Notes: generated from the letters alone by a model not told the origin. DNA of 64,000 bases from Pseudomonas azerbaijanoccidentalis (GCF_019145495.1 NZ_JAHSTU010000002.1:372001-436000), one strand, 5' to 3'; positions 9,577-19,982 are shown, numbered from the stretch's first letter. Translations and numbers: made by a program.

Positions 9577-9612
9577 ACTGGCGAGTATGTTATTAATACC
9601 AAACTCACCAGT
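9577..9612. promoter_or_regulatory. Predicted MexL operator
   Basis: An inverted repeat ACTGGCGAGT and ACTCACCAGT (one mismatch) with a 16-base AT-rich spacer is centred in the 93-base gap between mexJ and mexL. MexL is known to repress both mexJK and itself, so a shared operator is expected here; its exact boundaries are my inference. Confidence 0.65.
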
Positions 9613-9630
9613 CCAGTAATAAAAGCGAAT

Positions 9631-10269
9631 ATGCCGAACAATCCTTCAGCACCCAATGGCCCTGGCAGACCCAAGGATTTGGTCAAGCGCCAGGCCATTC
9701 TCGATGCGGCGAAAACGCTGTTTCTGAGTAAGGGTTATGCCAACACCAGCATGGATGCCGTCGCAGCCGAGGCCGGGGTGTCAAAGCTGACGGTCTACAG
9801 CCATTTCAACGACAAGGAGACGCTGTTCTCCGCCGCCGTCATGGCCAAGTGCGAAGAACAACTGCCGACGCTGTTTTTTGAACTGCCGGAAGGTGTGGCG
9901 GTGGAACCCGTGCTGTTGAACATCGCGCGCGGGTTTCATCATCTGATCAACAGTGACGAATCGTTGAACCTGCACCGTTTGATCATGGCGCTGGGCAGCC
10001 AGGACCCGAAACTCTCACTGATCTTCTTCGAAGCCGGGCCTCAGCGCATGCTGGACGGTATGGAACGCTTGCTGAGCAAGGTCAATGAAAGCGGCGTGCT
10101 GAGCATCGACAAACCCCGCAATGCGGCAGAACACTTCTTCTGCCTGCTCAAGGGCGCGGCGAATTTCCGGCTGCTGTTTGGCTGTGGCGAACCGCTGGAT
10201 GACGAGGCCGCCGAGAGTCATGTGCGGGAAGTGGTGGAGTTGTTTATGCGGGCTTATCGGCCTGAGTGA
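9631..10269 (+). CDS. mexL: TetR-family repressor MexL
   Basis: A 212-residue TetR-family regulator, the same length as MexL. The N-terminal helix-turn-helix is clear (MDAVAAEAGVSKLTVYSHFNDKETLF, residues about 38-63) and the C-terminal part is the variable ligand-binding helical domain. Its position divergent from mexJK and the inverted repeat between the two genes support the role of local repressor of the pump and of its own gene. The ATG at 9631 starts directly after the operator region; no strong ribosome site is visible, so modest expression is likely. Confidence 0.85.
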   Translation: MPNNPSAPNGPGRPKDLVKRQAILDAAKTLFLSKGYANTSMDAVAAEAGVSKLTVYSHFNDKETLFSAAVMAKCEEQLPTLFFELPEGVAVEPVLLNIARGFHHLINSDESLNLHRLIMALGSQDPKLSLIFFEAGPQRMLDGMERLLSKVNESGVLSIDKPRNAAEHFFCLLKGAANFRLLFGCGEPLDDEAAESHVREVVELFMRAYRPE

Positions 10270-10300
10270 GCCTGATGGGCTTGTTGTGTCTGAACAGGCG

Positions 10301-10396
10301 CTATCGCTGGCAAGCCAGCTCCCACAGGGTCCGGGGTGATCTCATTTCTTGAGCCCAACACAAAACCTGTGGGAGCGGGCTTGCCCGCGATGGCGG
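10301..10396. repeat. REPIN-like repeat pair
   Basis: A core TATCGCTGGCAAGCCAGCTCC and an inverted core GGGAGCGGGCTTGCCCGCGA flank about 40 bases between the convergent ends of mexL and rsmJ. The two arms are of related but not identical type. Confidence 0.75.
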
Positions 10397-10406
10397 CGAC
10401 TCGGTC

Positions 10407-11189
10407 TTACGGCTTGAGCGCCTTTTTCGGATAAATATCATACCGACTGGACTTGCCATCCAGCGCATGACTCGGCTTCGGCCCTTCGATGCAAGGCGCC
10501 TTGCGCGGGCGCTTGACCACCACCCGGTGGCTGGCCAGGGCCAATGCCGCTTCAAGCAAGGCCGGCGCATCCGGGTCATCGCCCACCAGTGGACGGAACA
10601 GGCGCATTTCCTTCTTCACCAGCGCCGTTTTCTCACGGTGCGGGAACATCGGGTCGAGATAGATCACCTGCGGCGGCTCCCCCTCCCAATTGCGCATCAC
10701 CTCGATCGAATTGCCGTTGAGCAAGCGCATGCGCGCCACGATGGGGGCCACGTCGAAATCTTCCGCGCCGCGGGCCAGGCCATCCTCCAGCAGCGCACCA
10801 ATCAACGGCTGACGCTCGATCAGGCTCATCTCGCAACCCAGGCTCGCCAGCACGAACGCATCCTTGCCCAGCCCCGCCGTGGCATCCAGCACTCGCGGGC
10901 GCACGCCCTGGGCGACGCCAACGGCCTTGGCGATCATCTGCCCGCTGCCACCGCCATACAGCCGGCGATGCGCCGCGCCGCCTTCAACGAAGTCCACCCG
11001 CACCGGACCCGGTGCATCCGGCCCCAGCTGTTGCAGCTGCAAGCCCATGTCGCCCACCTGCAAGGCGAACTCACCATCAGCCACTTGCAAAGGCAAGCCC
11101 AAACGCTCAGCCCAATGTTCGGCTTGTGGTTCGAAGGCTACGCCGAGCGCCTCGACATGGATGCGGCAGGCCGCGGGTTGATCACTCAT
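10407..11189 (-). CDS. rsmJ: 16S rRNA (guanine1516-N2)-methyltransferase RsmJ
   Basis: A 260-residue SAM-dependent methyltransferase that modifies G1516 of 16S rRNA in the small ribosomal subunit. The SAM-binding motif is seen in [21 protein letters not shown], followed by the acidic loop of motif II and the catalytic-type motif [11 protein letters not shown]. The region before it, [13 protein letters not shown], is characteristic of the RsmJ (YhiQ) family. The length is usual. It is convergent with mexL and stands alone in its transcription unit. The P. aeruginosa homologue lies at the same place beside mexL. Confidence 0.92.
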   Translation of the reverse strand: MSDQPAACRIHVEALGVAFEPQAEHWAERLGLPLQVADGEFALQVGDMGLQLQQLGPDAPGPVRVDFVEGGAAHRRLYGGGSGQMIAKAVGVAQGVRPRVLDATAGLGKDAFVLASLGCEMSLIERQPLIGALLEDGLARGAEDFDVAPIVARMRLLNGNSIEVMRNWEGEPPQVIYLDPMFPHREKTALVKKEMRLFRPLVGDDPDAPALLEAALALASHRVVVKRPRKAPCIEGPKPSHALDGKSSRYDIYPKKALKP

Positions 11190-11282
11190 CAGAAAACACG
11201 CTCAAAAAATTAATGATCGGCAAAAACGGCCGATAACAAAACTATCGAGCATTTTGCCAGAGCTGAGCGTCGACCGAGAGAA

Positions 11283-11903
11283 ATGTCAGACATTCAACCC
11301 ACAATCACAGGTTTTATCTCGCCCTACGGCGACTACAACCTGCGAAACACCCAGGCACTGAGCGGCGTCAGCCACATCTGGCAGGATTTTTTTGCCCGAG
11401 CGCTGGCCGAACAGTCGGGTGAAGTGCTGCCTGAATCGCTGAACTTCCCACCGGTCGATATCGAAAGCCCAGTAGAACCCACCGTGGGCAGCGACCTGCT
11501 GGCGCACATCGTTTCCCAGCGTGAATGCGACGTGAAGGACAACGAAATCCGCCCGCCGGAGCCTCTGTTCCTGCCGATTGCCGAATTCGAGATGGACCTG
11601 GCCGACAAGCCGTTCCCACCGTTCCCGCCGGAAGAAATCGTTGCTCAGCAACAACAGCAAAATTTCGAAAGCGGCTGGGTGCGTCCGATCGTGTTGACCG
11701 CGGGCCAACCGCTGCCAGAAGCCGGCCCTGCACCGCAACCGCGTCCGCTGCACCTGCCGATCGCCGAGTTCGAACTCGACCTGCTGGACAAGCCCTTCCC
11801 GCCGTTCTCGCCGGAAGAATTGGTGGCACAACAGAAACAACTCGATTTCGATAACGGCTGGGCACGCCCAATCATCCTGCAGAACCTGCGCCTCGCCGCT
11901 TAA
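11283..11903 (+). CDS. Conserved hypothetical protein with two repeated modules
   Basis: A 206-residue acidic, proline-rich protein with no signal peptide or membrane segment. I do not recognise a characterised domain. Residues about 95-139 and 156-201 are two copies of a module with the pattern LPIAEFExDLxDKPFPPFxPEExVAQQ, then xxFxxGWxRPIxL. The copies are joined by a Pro/Ala-rich linker. The protein looks like a soluble adaptor with two short binding modules, but the partner is not evident. The ATG at 11283 has a CGAGAGAA purine stretch upstream. It lies alone between rsmJ and a convergent extensin-like gene. Confidence 0.7.
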   Translation: MSDIQPTITGFISPYGDYNLRNTQALSGVSHIWQDFFARALAEQSGEVLPESLNFPPVDIESPVEPTVGSDLLAHIVSQRECDVKDNEIRPPEPLFLPIAEFEMDLADKPFPPFPPEEIVAQQQQQNFESGWVRPIVLTAGQPLPEAGPAPQPRPLHLPIAEFELDLLDKPFPPFSPEELVAQQKQLDFDNGWARPIILQNLRLAA

Positions 11904-11918
11904 CCCTCAACGACCTCT

Positions 11919-12614
11919 TCAGCGACAAAGCCACCACGACCCGACATCCACGTGAAAGTGATTGCGGTGGGCGGCGTTGTAATCCGGGCTCAACACCACA
12001 CTGAACAAGCCGCAGGCGCCATCGCGGACCCGCCTCAGAAACTGCGCGTCCTGATTAGCCTTGGGCCAATCCTTGAGCACGCTGATGGTTCGACCGTCAG
12101 CCAGCCGAAAACCGGCGATGTCCAGCGCATTGGCCGAAGCGTGCTGACTGAGTCGGCCATTCTCGCGACCATAGACATTGCGACAGGCAAAGCTGCCGAG
12201 GTGGTCGACCCGCGCCACTGCTTGCCCGTAGACCAGCTGCGCCGCCGGTTGCAGGGCGTGATGTTCGAACAGCGCGAACGATACTGCGAGCCGGCAACTG
12301 GCGAGGAAGCTGCTGCTCAGGGCCACATCACCGCCCTGCACGCGCAGAGCATCACTCAGCGGGCATTTGGCGTCGGGGCTGTCGGCCTGCGGCGTCACGC
12401 GCAGGCCGGAACTGTTCAAGGCCTGTTCGCACAGTTGCGGGTCATCGCGCAGGCGCATCAGTTTGTAGCGGGTCAGCAGGTTCGGTGTGGCCTTCACGTC
12501 CAGCGGTGCCCATGGATTCCATTGTGGCGGCACTGCCAGCCAACCGCGCCAAACCGCCACCCCCGTCGCTGCGATGATCAACACCACCAACAGCAGCCAC
12601 CCGCGGAACCGCAT
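11919..12614 (-). CDS. Extensin-like C-terminal domain protein, membrane-anchored
   Basis: A 231-residue protein with one N-terminal membrane segment (residues about 5-24) and an extensin-like C-terminal domain expected in the periplasm. The domain has the metal-site pattern of the D,D-peptidase fold: SQHASANALDIAGF (His and Asp ligands) and HRNHFHVD near the end. Four or more cysteines (CEQAL, KCPL, SCRL, FACRN, ACGLF) could form disulfides. It may cleave a cell-wall peptide bond, but no member with this architecture has a proven substrate to my knowledge. Its ATG lies two bases after the stop of the PEP-mutase-family gene, so the two are translated from one transcript. Confidence 0.78.
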   Translation of the reverse strand: MRFRGWLLLVVLIIAATGVAVWRGWLAVPPQWNPWAPLDVKATPNLLTRYKLMRLRDDPQLCEQALNSSGLRVTPQADSPDAKCPLSDALRVQGGDVALSSSFLASCRLAVSFALFEHHALQPAAQLVYGQAVARVDHLGSFACRNVYGRENGRLSQHASANALDIAGFRLADGRTISVLKDWPKANQDAQFLRRVRDGACGLFSVVLSPDYNAAHRNHFHVDVGSWWLCR

Positions 12615-12616
12615 CG

Positions 12617-13438
12617 TCAGCCTTTGAACAATTGATTGGCCTGGGCGTACGGCATCGAGCGCGACGTGAAGCCGAAGGTTCCGGACGTCTTGATCTCTTC
12701 GGCAGCGCGATAGAACTCGCCCAACGCCGCCAATGCAAGCGCCGAACCGACACTGATGCGCTTGACGCCCATTTCGCTGAGCTCTTGCACGGAGAGTTTC
12801 AAACCGCCGGACATCAACACATTGACCGGTTTCGGCGCCACCGCTCGCACCACCGCCAATACGTCTTCAGCACTGCGCAAGCCTGGCGCATACAACACGT
12901 CCGCCCCGGCTTCGGCGAAGGCTTGCAAGCGGCGAATCGTATCGTCCAGGTCCGGATTGCCATGCAGGAAGTTCTCGGCCCGGGCCGTCAGCATGAAAGG
13001 GAAAGGCAAGCTGCGGGCGGCCGCGACAGCCGCTTCGATGCGCGCCACGGCATGCTCGAAACAATAGATCGGAGCACCCTCACGGCCCGTGGCATCTTCT
13101 ATCGAACCGCCAACGGCACCCGCCTCCGCCGCGCGCAATATGCTTTTTGCGCACTCGGCCGGGTCGTCGGCAAAACCGTTTTCCAGGTCCACTGCCACCG
13201 GCAGATCGGTCGCGGCAACAATCGCCCGCACGTTTGCCAACGTGTCGTCCAGGGTCAGCCCGCCGTCGGGACGCGCCTGGGAAAAGGCATAGCCGGCACT
13301 CGTGGTCGCCAGCGCCTCAAAGCCCAGACCGGCAAGCATTTTTGCCGAACCGGCATCCCATGGATTGGGAATCACAAACGCCCCGTCACGTTCGTGCAAG
13401 GCTTTAAACGCTTGGGCTCGAAGGGTTTGCGCATCCAT
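12617..13438 (-). CDS. Isocitrate lyase/PEP mutase superfamily protein
   Basis: A 273-residue (beta/alpha)8-barrel enzyme of the isocitrate lyase/phosphoenolpyruvate mutase superfamily. Seen motifs are ATTSAGYAFSQARPDGG near residue 40, PVAVDLENGF for the metal-binding acidic loop, and SIEDATGREG. The KKCGH motif of true isocitrate lyase is absent, so it is a PEP-mutase or oxaloacetate-decarboxylase-like member acting on a small 2-oxo acid; the exact substrate cannot be read from the sequence. The ATG is preceded by CAGGAG at normal spacing. The extensin-like gene follows directly; I see no functional link. Confidence 0.82.
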   Translation of the reverse strand: MDAQTLRAQAFKALHERDGAFVIPNPWDAGSAKMLAGLGFEALATTSAGYAFSQARPDGGLTLDDTLANVRAIVAATDLPVAVDLENGFADDPAECAKSILRAAEAGAVGGSIEDATGREGAPIYCFEHAVARIEAAVAAARSLPFPFMLTARAENFLHGNPDLDDTIRRLQAFAEAGADVLYAPGLRSAEDVLAVVRAVAPKPVNVLMSGGLKLSVQELSEMGVKRISVGSALALAALGEFYRAAEEIKTSGTFGFTSRSMPYAQANQLFKG

Positions 13439-13473
13439 TGGCAGGCTCCTGAAAAAGGCGAACGAATCCGCCT

Positions 13474-14334
13474 TCAGAGTAAGCCAAGTTGCTCGGCGGC
13501 GGGTTCTCTGTATAGCTCAGGCAGCGCCGGCAAGCCAGGCAAACGTTGCATCAGGCGACTGTGAAAACGTTGCGCCAGTTTCGCCGCCAGCAGGTTGTCG
13601 GCGGTGTGCAGGAAGATATACGGCGTGCGGCCCTCTTCGATCCACAGGGCAATTTTTTCCACCCATGGCAGCAGAAACGGATCGTTAGCCTCAAGTTCGG
13701 GATGACCAATGAAGCGCACCTGCGGGAATTGCGTAAAGGCTGCCGGACGAGGTGGAACACGAGGCTTCTTCGATTGCGCGTGTAGCACAGAAGGGTCGGT
13801 CGAGGTGCAGCTGAACAGGGCGCGCGGGTCGAGGCAAATGCGCTCGACACCACGGTCCAGCAACAGGCGATTGAGTATTCGCTCGCTGTCACCCTTGGCG
13901 AAAAAATCGTCATGCCGCACTTCCACCGCCAATGGCCGCTCAAGTGCATCGATGAACGCGGCCAGTTCGGGCAAGCGTTGTGGCGTGAAGCTTTTTGATA
14001 ATTGCAGCCACAGCGGTGAGACCCGTTGGCCCAACGGGCTGAGTAAACGGGTGAAGGTTTCGGCGGCGGTCAGTTGATCACGCAAGTCACCGCCGTGGCT
14101 GATGTCGCCGGGAAACTTGGCGGTGAAGCGAAAGTGTTCGGGCATGGTGTCGGCCCAGCGCTGCACGGTGCTGGCAGCCGGGCTCGCGTAGAAGGTCGTA
14201 TTGCCTTCCACGGCGTTGAATACTTGGGAATAGAGATTGAGAAAATCAGCGGGTTTGGCGTCTGGCGGATACAGATAATCGCGCCAGGCGTTTTCACTCC
14301 AGGATGGGCAGCCGAGGTAGTAAGGCAGCAACAT
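13474..14334 (-). CDS. DUF72 (YecE-type) protein
   Basis: A 286-residue DUF72 barrel protein. The typical N-terminal segment LGCPSWSENAWRDYLYP, the NTTFYASP motif, and the C-terminal HTADNLLAAKLA region are present. The biochemical role of DUF72 is unknown; the fold resembles TIM-barrel endonucleases or sugar enzymes. The start at 14334 was chosen over a longer frame (14373) because it begins the conserved region and overlaps the stop of the upstream small gene in a TGATG arrangement, which points to translational coupling. Confidence 0.82.
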   Translation of the reverse strand: MLLPYYLGCPSWSENAWRDYLYPPDAKPADFLNLYSQVFNAVEGNTTFYASPAASTVQRWADTMPEHFRFTAKFPGDISHGGDLRDQLTAAETFTRLLSPLGQRVSPLWLQLSKSFTPQRLPELAAFIDALERPLAVEVRHDDFFAKGDSERILNRLLLDRGVERICLDPRALFSCTSTDPSVLHAQSKKPRVPPRPAAFTQFPQVRFIGHPELEANDPFLLPWVEKIALWIEEGRTPYIFLHTADNLLAAKLAQRFHSRLMQRLPGLPALPELYREPAAEQLGLL

Positions 14335-14639
14335 CAGATGTACAGGTCGAGACCCAGCACTTCCGCATCCCAATCAACGAAACCGGCAGTGCTGAGGTAG
14401 CTGGCCAGGGCCATTGCCACGCTTTTGCTCATCGCGCGGTGATAGAGCATGTCTTGCTGACGGGCAGGGAGATTGCTCAGGCGTTGCGCAGCGGCTTTGG
14501 CGGCACGCGAGGCCAGTTGCTCTTCAGACGGAAACTCCGGCTCACCTTCGATATCGACGGACTCGTCTTCCACCACATGGCCTTTGCGAGGCTTGCGCTT
14601 GATGGGGTAGGACTGAGAGGAAACGCCGTCTATACGCAT
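14334..14639 (-). CDS. Small conserved hypothetical protein
   Basis: A 101-residue soluble protein with a basic N-terminal third and an Ala/Leu-rich helical C-terminal half that ends in FVDWDAEVLGLDLYI. No known domain is recognised. Its TGA stop overlaps the ATG of the DUF72 gene by one base, so the two are almost certainly made together. P. aeruginosa, as I recall, has a similar small gene at this place. It could be a partner of the DUF72 protein. Confidence 0.65.
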   Translation of the reverse strand: MRIDGVSSQSYPIKRKPRKGHVVEDESVDIEGEPEFPSEEQLASRAAKAAAQRLSNLPARQQDMLYHRAMSKSVAMALASYLSTAGFVDWDAEVLGLDLYI

Positions 14640-14773
14640 AAGTGCATGCTCGGTATCAGTGATGGCAGTTTAGTGGCGCATAGCCCACTTCGCAAACCGC
14701 CGAGTGATAACTAGAACACATAAAAGGGAAAAGGTTTAAAAGCTCCGGTTAGAAGACGACGATTGGTGGTGCC

Positions 14774-14827
14774 TGTAGAAGATCGCAGCCTTCGGCAGCT
14801 CCTACGAGGGAATGCGATCTTGAAGGT
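14774..14827. repeat. Single GATCGCAGCC-family repeat with decayed partner
   Basis: One copy of the core AGATCGCAGCCTTCGGCAGC plus TCCTAC, followed by ATGCGATCTTGAAGG, which looks like the decayed inverted partner. It lies just after the tsaB stop. The rest of the 14640-14827 gap shows no gene. Confidence 0.65.
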
Positions 14828-15502
14828 TTAACGCGCCTTGGGCGTCGCCACTTTGTCACGCAAATAAACCGGCTGCGCCTCATCCGCCACAATCGCCTCC
14901 CCCCGCGCCCAGGCAAACCGCGCCAGGGTCAGCAGGTCTTCGGCATGCGGCAGCATGCCCGCGTCCTGACTGCTCAGGCTGACGGCAATGCGCTCGGCAT
15001 AGCCCCAACCGGTACCGGCGCCGAACCATTCGCCGCTGGCATCAGTTGGCAATGCGGCCGATTCCGGTGGCAAAACCGCTTCCGCGCCGACCAATCGCAT
15101 CTCCCCTGCCGTCTCGCGGTAGCAACCCCAATACACCTCGTCCATGCGCGCATCGATGGCCGCCGCGACCTGGCTGGCACCGTGCTCACGCAAAGCACGC
15201 TGCGCCAACACGGCAAGGTTCGACACTGGCAATACCGGGCGATCCAACGCAAACGCCAGGCCCTGGACGACGCCAATGGCAATCCGCACACCGGTAAATG
15301 CACCCGGCCCGCGACCAAACGCAATGGCATCGACCGCTTGCAGGGTGGTGCCGGCGTCGGCGAGCAATTGCTGAATCATCGGCAGCAGCTTCTGCGCGTG
15401 CAGGCGCGGGATCACCTCGTAATGGCTCGTGACCTTGCCGTCATGCAGCAAGGCAACGGAGCAAGCTTCAGTCGCGGTGTCCAGGGCCAGCAAGGTGCTC
15501 AT
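14828..15502 (-). CDS. tsaB: tRNA threonylcarbamoyladenosine biosynthesis protein TsaB
   Basis: A 224-residue ASKHA-fold protein. With TsaD and TsaE it forms the complex that puts threonylcarbamoyl on A37 of ANN-decoding tRNAs. The N-terminus LLALDTATEACSVAL is the phosphate-1 loop of the family, and AFGRGPGAFTGVRIAIGVVQGLA is the strongly conserved TsaB/TsaD segment. It lacks the metal-binding HxxxH of TsaD, as TsaB proteins do. It is downstream of adk in the same direction but separated by a strong terminator-like hairpin, so its own promoter or read-through is needed. Confidence 0.93.
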   Translation of the reverse strand: MSTLLALDTATEACSVALLHDGKVTSHYEVIPRLHAQKLLPMIQQLLADAGTTLQAVDAIAFGRGPGAFTGVRIAIGVVQGLAFALDRPVLPVSNLAVLAQRALREHGASQVAAAIDARMDEVYWGCYRETAGEMRLVGAEAVLPPESAALPTDASGEWFGAGTGWGYAERIAVSLSSQDAGMLPHAEDLLTLARFAWARGEAIVADEAQPVYLRDKVATPKAR

Positions 15503-15551
15503 CGATGTATCCGTAGCAAGAGGTCAGAAAAAAGTGCGTCAGTATAAACAA

Positions 15552-15575
15552 CTACGGCCCGCAAGCGGGCCGTAG
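15552..15575 (-). terminator. Terminator after adk
   Basis: A perfect 11-bp stem CTACGGCCCGC / GCGGGCCGTAG with a two-base loop. On the minus strand it is followed by a T-rich TTGTTTAT stretch, fitting an intrinsic terminator for adk. Confidence 0.75.
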
Positions 15576-15597
15576 ATGATGCAGCGGGTCAGACTTT

Positions 15598-16533
<936 letters not shown>

Positions 16534-19164
16534 TTAGCCGGTGTTACGCAAACCGGCGGCAATCCCCGCCACAGACACCAGCAGCGCCTGTTCCACCGGG
16601 CTGCCCTGCGCCACCTCCTGTTGCCGTGAACGCGCCAGCAACTCGGCCTGCAATAGATGAAGCGGGTCGAGGTAGGTGTTGCGCAAACGGATGAATTCCA
16701 GGGTGGCTGGGCTATGTGCCAGCAGTTGCGACTGACCGGTCAGCCCGAGCACGATCGAGCACGCCTGCGACAATAGGTCGCGTAAGTGCGCGCCCAACGG
16801 CAACAGGTCCGCCTCGACCAGCCGCTCATCATAAGAACGTGCGATATCGGTGTCGGCCTTGGCCAGGACCATTTCCAGCATGTCGATACGGGTGCGGAAG
16901 AACGGCCACTGCTCGCGCATTTGCCCCAGCAGTTCGCCTTCGCCGCGTTCCAGTGCCTTGCTCAACGCCGCTTCCCAACCCAGCCAGGCCGGCAGCATCA
17001 GGCGCGTCTGGGTCCAGCCGAAGATCCACGGGATGGCCCGCAGGCTTTCGATCCCCCCCGCGCGACGCTTGGCCGGGCGGCTGCCCAGCGGCAGGCGCCC
17101 GAGCTCCTGTTCCGGGGTCGACTGGCGAAAGTACTCGACGAATTGAGGGTTTTCCCGCACCACGGCGCGATAAGCGCTGACACCGTCAGCGGCCAATTCG
17201 TCCATCAAGTGACGCCATTCCGGCGTGGGCGGAGGTGGCGGCAGCAAGGTCGCTTCCAGCACCGCCGCCAGGTACAGATTGAGGTTTTGTTCCGCGATGT
17301 CCGGCAGGCCGAATTTGAAACGAATCATTTCCCCCTGCTCGGTGGTGCGGAAACGCCCCGCCACCGAACCCGGTGGCTGCGACAGAATCGCCGCATGCGC
17401 CGGACCGCCGCCGCGGCCCACGGTGCCGCCGCGGCCGTGGAACAACAGCAGTTCCACTTGTTGTTCTCGGCATATTTCGACCAGACGTTCCTGCGCGCGG
17501 TACTGCGCCCACGCCGCTGCAGTGGTCCCGGCGTCCTTGGCCGAGTCGGAGTAGCCGATCATTACTTCCTGCGGGCCTTGCAGGCGTGCGCGATAACCCG
17601 GCAGCAACAACAGTTTTTCGATCACCGGCCCGGCGTTGTCCAGGTCAGCCAGGGTTTCGAACAGCGGCACCACGCGCATCGGCCGTACCACGCCGGATTC
17701 TTTCAGCAGCAGTTGCACTGCCAGCACATCGGAAGCGGCACCGGCCATGGAGATCACGTACGACCCGAGGGACGCCCCCGGCGCGGCGGCGATTTCCCGA
17801 CACGTCGCCAGCACTTCGGCAGTGTCGGCGGACGGTTTGTAGTGGGCCGGCAGCAATGGCCGACGGTTGTTGAGTTCACGCGTCAGGAACGTGATGCGTG
17901 CTTCTTCATCCCAGTCTTCATAGCGACCCAGACCCAGGTAATCGGTGATTTCGGTCATGGCCGCGCTGTGTCGCGACGAGTCCTGACGCACGTCCAGCCG
18001 CACCAGGAACAGGCCGAAGGTCACCGCCCGGCGCAGGCAGTCGAGCAGCGGGCCGTCGGCGATCACACCCATACCGCACTCATGCAGCGAGTGGTAGCAC
18101 AGCTCCAGCGGATCGAGCAGTTCGCGGTTGTTTTGCAGCACATCGGCGGGAGCAACCGTGGGCGTGGTCAACGCCGTGTGCGCCCAATTGCGCGTGGCCC
18201 GCAGGCGCTCACGCAGTTGCTTGAGTACCGTGCGATAGGGTTCGGCACTGTCACCGGCCTTGGTTTTCAGCGCGTCACTGGCCTGCTGCATGGACAGGTC
18301 TGCGGCGAGACGATCGACATCGCGCAGGTACAAGTCGGCCGCCATCCAGCGCGCCAGCAACAGTACTTCGCGGGTCACGCTCGCCGTCACGTTAGGGTTA
18401 CCGTCGCGGTCGCCGCCCATCCACGAGGCAAAGCGAATCGGCGCGGCCTCAAGCGGTAAACGCAGGCCGGTAGCCGCGTGCAGGGCCTGATCGGCCTTGC
18501 GCAGATAATTGGGAATGGCCTGCCACAGCGAATGCTCAATCACCGCGAAACCCCACTTGGCTTCGTCAACCGGGGTCGGTCGCGTGCGGCGGATTTCTTC
18601 GGTGTGCCAGGCTTCGGCGATCAGGCGCTGCAACGTCGACTTGATCTGCTCGCGCTCGGCGCTGGTCAGGTCGCGGTGATCCTGGGCTGCCAGTTGTGCG
18701 GCGATGGCGTCGTACTTCTGAATCAGCGTGCGCCGCGCGACTTCAGTCGGATGCGCGGTCAGCACCAGTTCGATTTCCAGTCGCCCCAGTTGCCTGGCCA
18801 GCGACTCGGCGCCATGCCCTTCAGCACGCAGGCGTGCAAGCAGTTCCGGCAGTACCCGAGATTCGAACGGTGCCTCCTGGGTCTCTTCGCGACGGTGGAT
18901 CAACTGGTACTGCTCGGCGATGTTGGCCAGGTTGAGAAACTGGTTGAACGCCCGCGCCACCGGCAGCAGCTCGTCTTCGCTCAACTGGTTGAGGCTCGCA
19001 CTGAGCTCGGCATCCATGGAGCCGCGACGGTCAGCCTTGGCGCCTTTGCGGATCTGCTCGATCTTGTCGAGGAAGCCGTCCCCGTACTGTTCACGAATGG
19101 TATTGCCCAACAGCTCACCCAACAGGTGAACGTCCTCGCGCAAGCGTGCATCAATATCGGTCAT
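16534..19164 (-). CDS. ppc: Phosphoenolpyruvate carboxylase
   Basis: An 876-residue PEP carboxylase, which adds bicarbonate to PEP to give oxaloacetate and so refills the TCA cycle. The catalytic-His region [14 protein letters not shown] (near residue 138) and the glycine-rich catalytic loop [19 protein letters not shown] are intact, as is the conserved C-terminus ending RNTG. The length is normal for the bacterial enzyme. The gene stands alone; a 202-base gap separates it from the divergent small gene at 19367. Confidence 0.97.
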   Translation of the reverse strand: MTDIDARLREDVHLLGELLGNTIREQYGDGFLDKIEQIRKGAKADRRGSMDAELSASLNQLSEDELLPVARAFNQFLNLANIAEQYQLIHRREETQEAPFESRVLPELLARLRAEGHGAESLARQLGRLEIELVLTAHPTEVARRTLIQKYDAIAAQLAAQDHRDLTSAEREQIKSTLQRLIAEAWHTEEIRRTRPTPVDEAKWGFAVIEHSLWQAIPNYLRKADQALHAATGLRLPLEAAPIRFASWMGGDRDGNPNVTASVTREVLLLARWMAADLYLRDVDRLAADLSMQQASDALKTKAGDSAEPYRTVLKQLRERLRATRNWAHTALTTPTVAPADVLQNNRELLDPLELCYHSLHECGMGVIADGPLLDCLRRAVTFGLFLVRLDVRQDSSRHSAAMTEITDYLGLGRYEDWDEEARITFLTRELNNRRPLLPAHYKPSADTAEVLATCREIAAAPGASLGSYVISMAGAASDVLAVQLLLKESGVVRPMRVVPLFETLADLDNAGPVIEKLLLLPGYRARLQGPQEVMIGYSDSAKDAGTTAAAWAQYRAQERLVEICREQQVELLLFHGRGGTVGRGGGPAHAAILSQPPGSVAGRFRTTEQGEMIRFKFGLPDIAEQNLNLYLAAVLEATLLPPPPPTPEWRHLMDELAADGVSAYRAVVRENPQFVEYFRQSTPEQELGRLPLGSRPAKRRAGGIESLRAIPWIFGWTQTRLMLPAWLGWEAALSKALERGEGELLGQMREQWPFFRTRIDMLEMVLAKADTDIARSYDERLVEADLLPLGAHLRDLLSQACSIVLGLTGQSQLLAHSPATLEFIRLRNTYLDPLHLLQAELLARSRQQEVAQGSPVEQALLVSVAGIAAGLRNTG

Positions 19165-19366
19165 CAGCAGTTCTCCAGCAAAGAATCCGGGCGGCCAAGA
19201 ACTTCAAGAGTGCCGCTCCAGACGTCGTCTTACAAGCCAGACGACGAAGTGCCTTTAAACCTTGTGCGTTGAAGCTAGTCTGAAGAGTAAGCCGCACAAC
19301 GGCTGTCGCCGGCCAACGCCGGACACTCCCCCGGCCTGCCACGAGCAGGCGCGCAATGAGGTAATT

Positions 19367-19711
19367 ATGAAAATCCGTGAACTCGCCCAGCATTGGGAAG
19401 AAAACGCCAAGGGTCGCCTGACAAAGACTGGCTACACGATTCACCTGGACGTCGAAGCCGCCGCACGTTTGGCGGCCATTACCGAGATGTACCCCAAACG
19501 GCATCCCGAAGAGTTGCTTGGCGAGCTGATCGGCGCCGCCCTGGAAGAGCTCGAAAAAAGCTTCCCGTATGTGAAAGGCTCGACGGTGGTCGCCACGGAC
19601 GAAGAAGGTGACCCGCTGTACGAAGACATCGGCCCGACCCCGCGTTTTCTTGCATTGTCGCGCCGTCATCTGCACGATTTGTCGGCGGGTAACGACAAAC
19701 AAAAACATTGA
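19367..19711 (+). CDS. Conserved small protein of Pseudomonas
   Basis: A 114-residue soluble acidic protein starting MKIRELAQHWEENAKG. The middle part looks like a compact helical domain (DVEAAARLAAITEMYPKRHPEELLGELIGAALEELEKS), similar to ribbon-helix-helix-like or pilin-assembly annotated small proteins. The homologue beside ppc in P. aeruginosa carries, as I recall, a pilin-assembly name, but nothing in the sequence proves that role. The ATG at 19367 was chosen because GAGG lies at the right distance; a longer frame to 19262 adds residues that do not look conserved. Confidence 0.7.
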   Translation: MKIRELAQHWEENAKGRLTKTGYTIHLDVEAAARLAAITEMYPKRHPEELLGELIGAALEELEKSFPYVKGSTVVATDEEGDPLYEDIGPTPRFLALSRRHLHDLSAGNDKQKH

Positions 19712-19723
19712 ATACTCGCCGAA

Positions 19724-19819
19724 CCTGTGGGAGCGGGCTTGCCCGCGATGGCGATTTTACATTCAACATTTGCGTTGGCAGAGACGACGCTTTCGCGGGC
19801 AAGTCCGCTCCCACAGTGG
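19724..19819. repeat. REPIN-like repeat pair
   Basis: Arms CCTGTGGGAGCGGGCTTGCC and its inverse GGCAAGTCCGCTCCCACAG enclose about 50 bases with ATTCAACATT in the loop. One base differs between the arms. No gene is seen between 19712 and 20084. Confidence 0.8.
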
Positions 19820-19954
19820 CCTGTATTTCACCTCTAAAGTGCGTGCGTTTGGGCCTGCAAAAGGTCCGGCATGCCGCTCTTCCTTTCTTAAATCTTCGAG
19901 CTAAAGCCCTGTCGACTCGATCACGTTTTTTTTCGATAGCTGGCTAATTTCTCT

Positions 19955-19982
19955 GAACTTTCAAAAAACGCCTCGGGTCAAC
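19955..19982 (+). promoter_or_regulatory. Candidate AlgU (sigma-E type) promoter
   Basis: GAACTT followed after 17 bases by TCAAC resembles the AlgU/RpoE consensus (GAACTT, N16-17, TCtGA). It lies about 100 bases before the DUF4398 lipoprotein gene. In P. aeruginosa the orthologous pair ending in lptF is part of the AlgU regulon, which supports it; the -10 match is imperfect. Confidence 0.5.

Noticed and set aside
16786..18459. A 557-residue plus-strand frame opposite ppc
   Set aside because: Antisense shadow of PEP carboxylase in GC-rich DNA.
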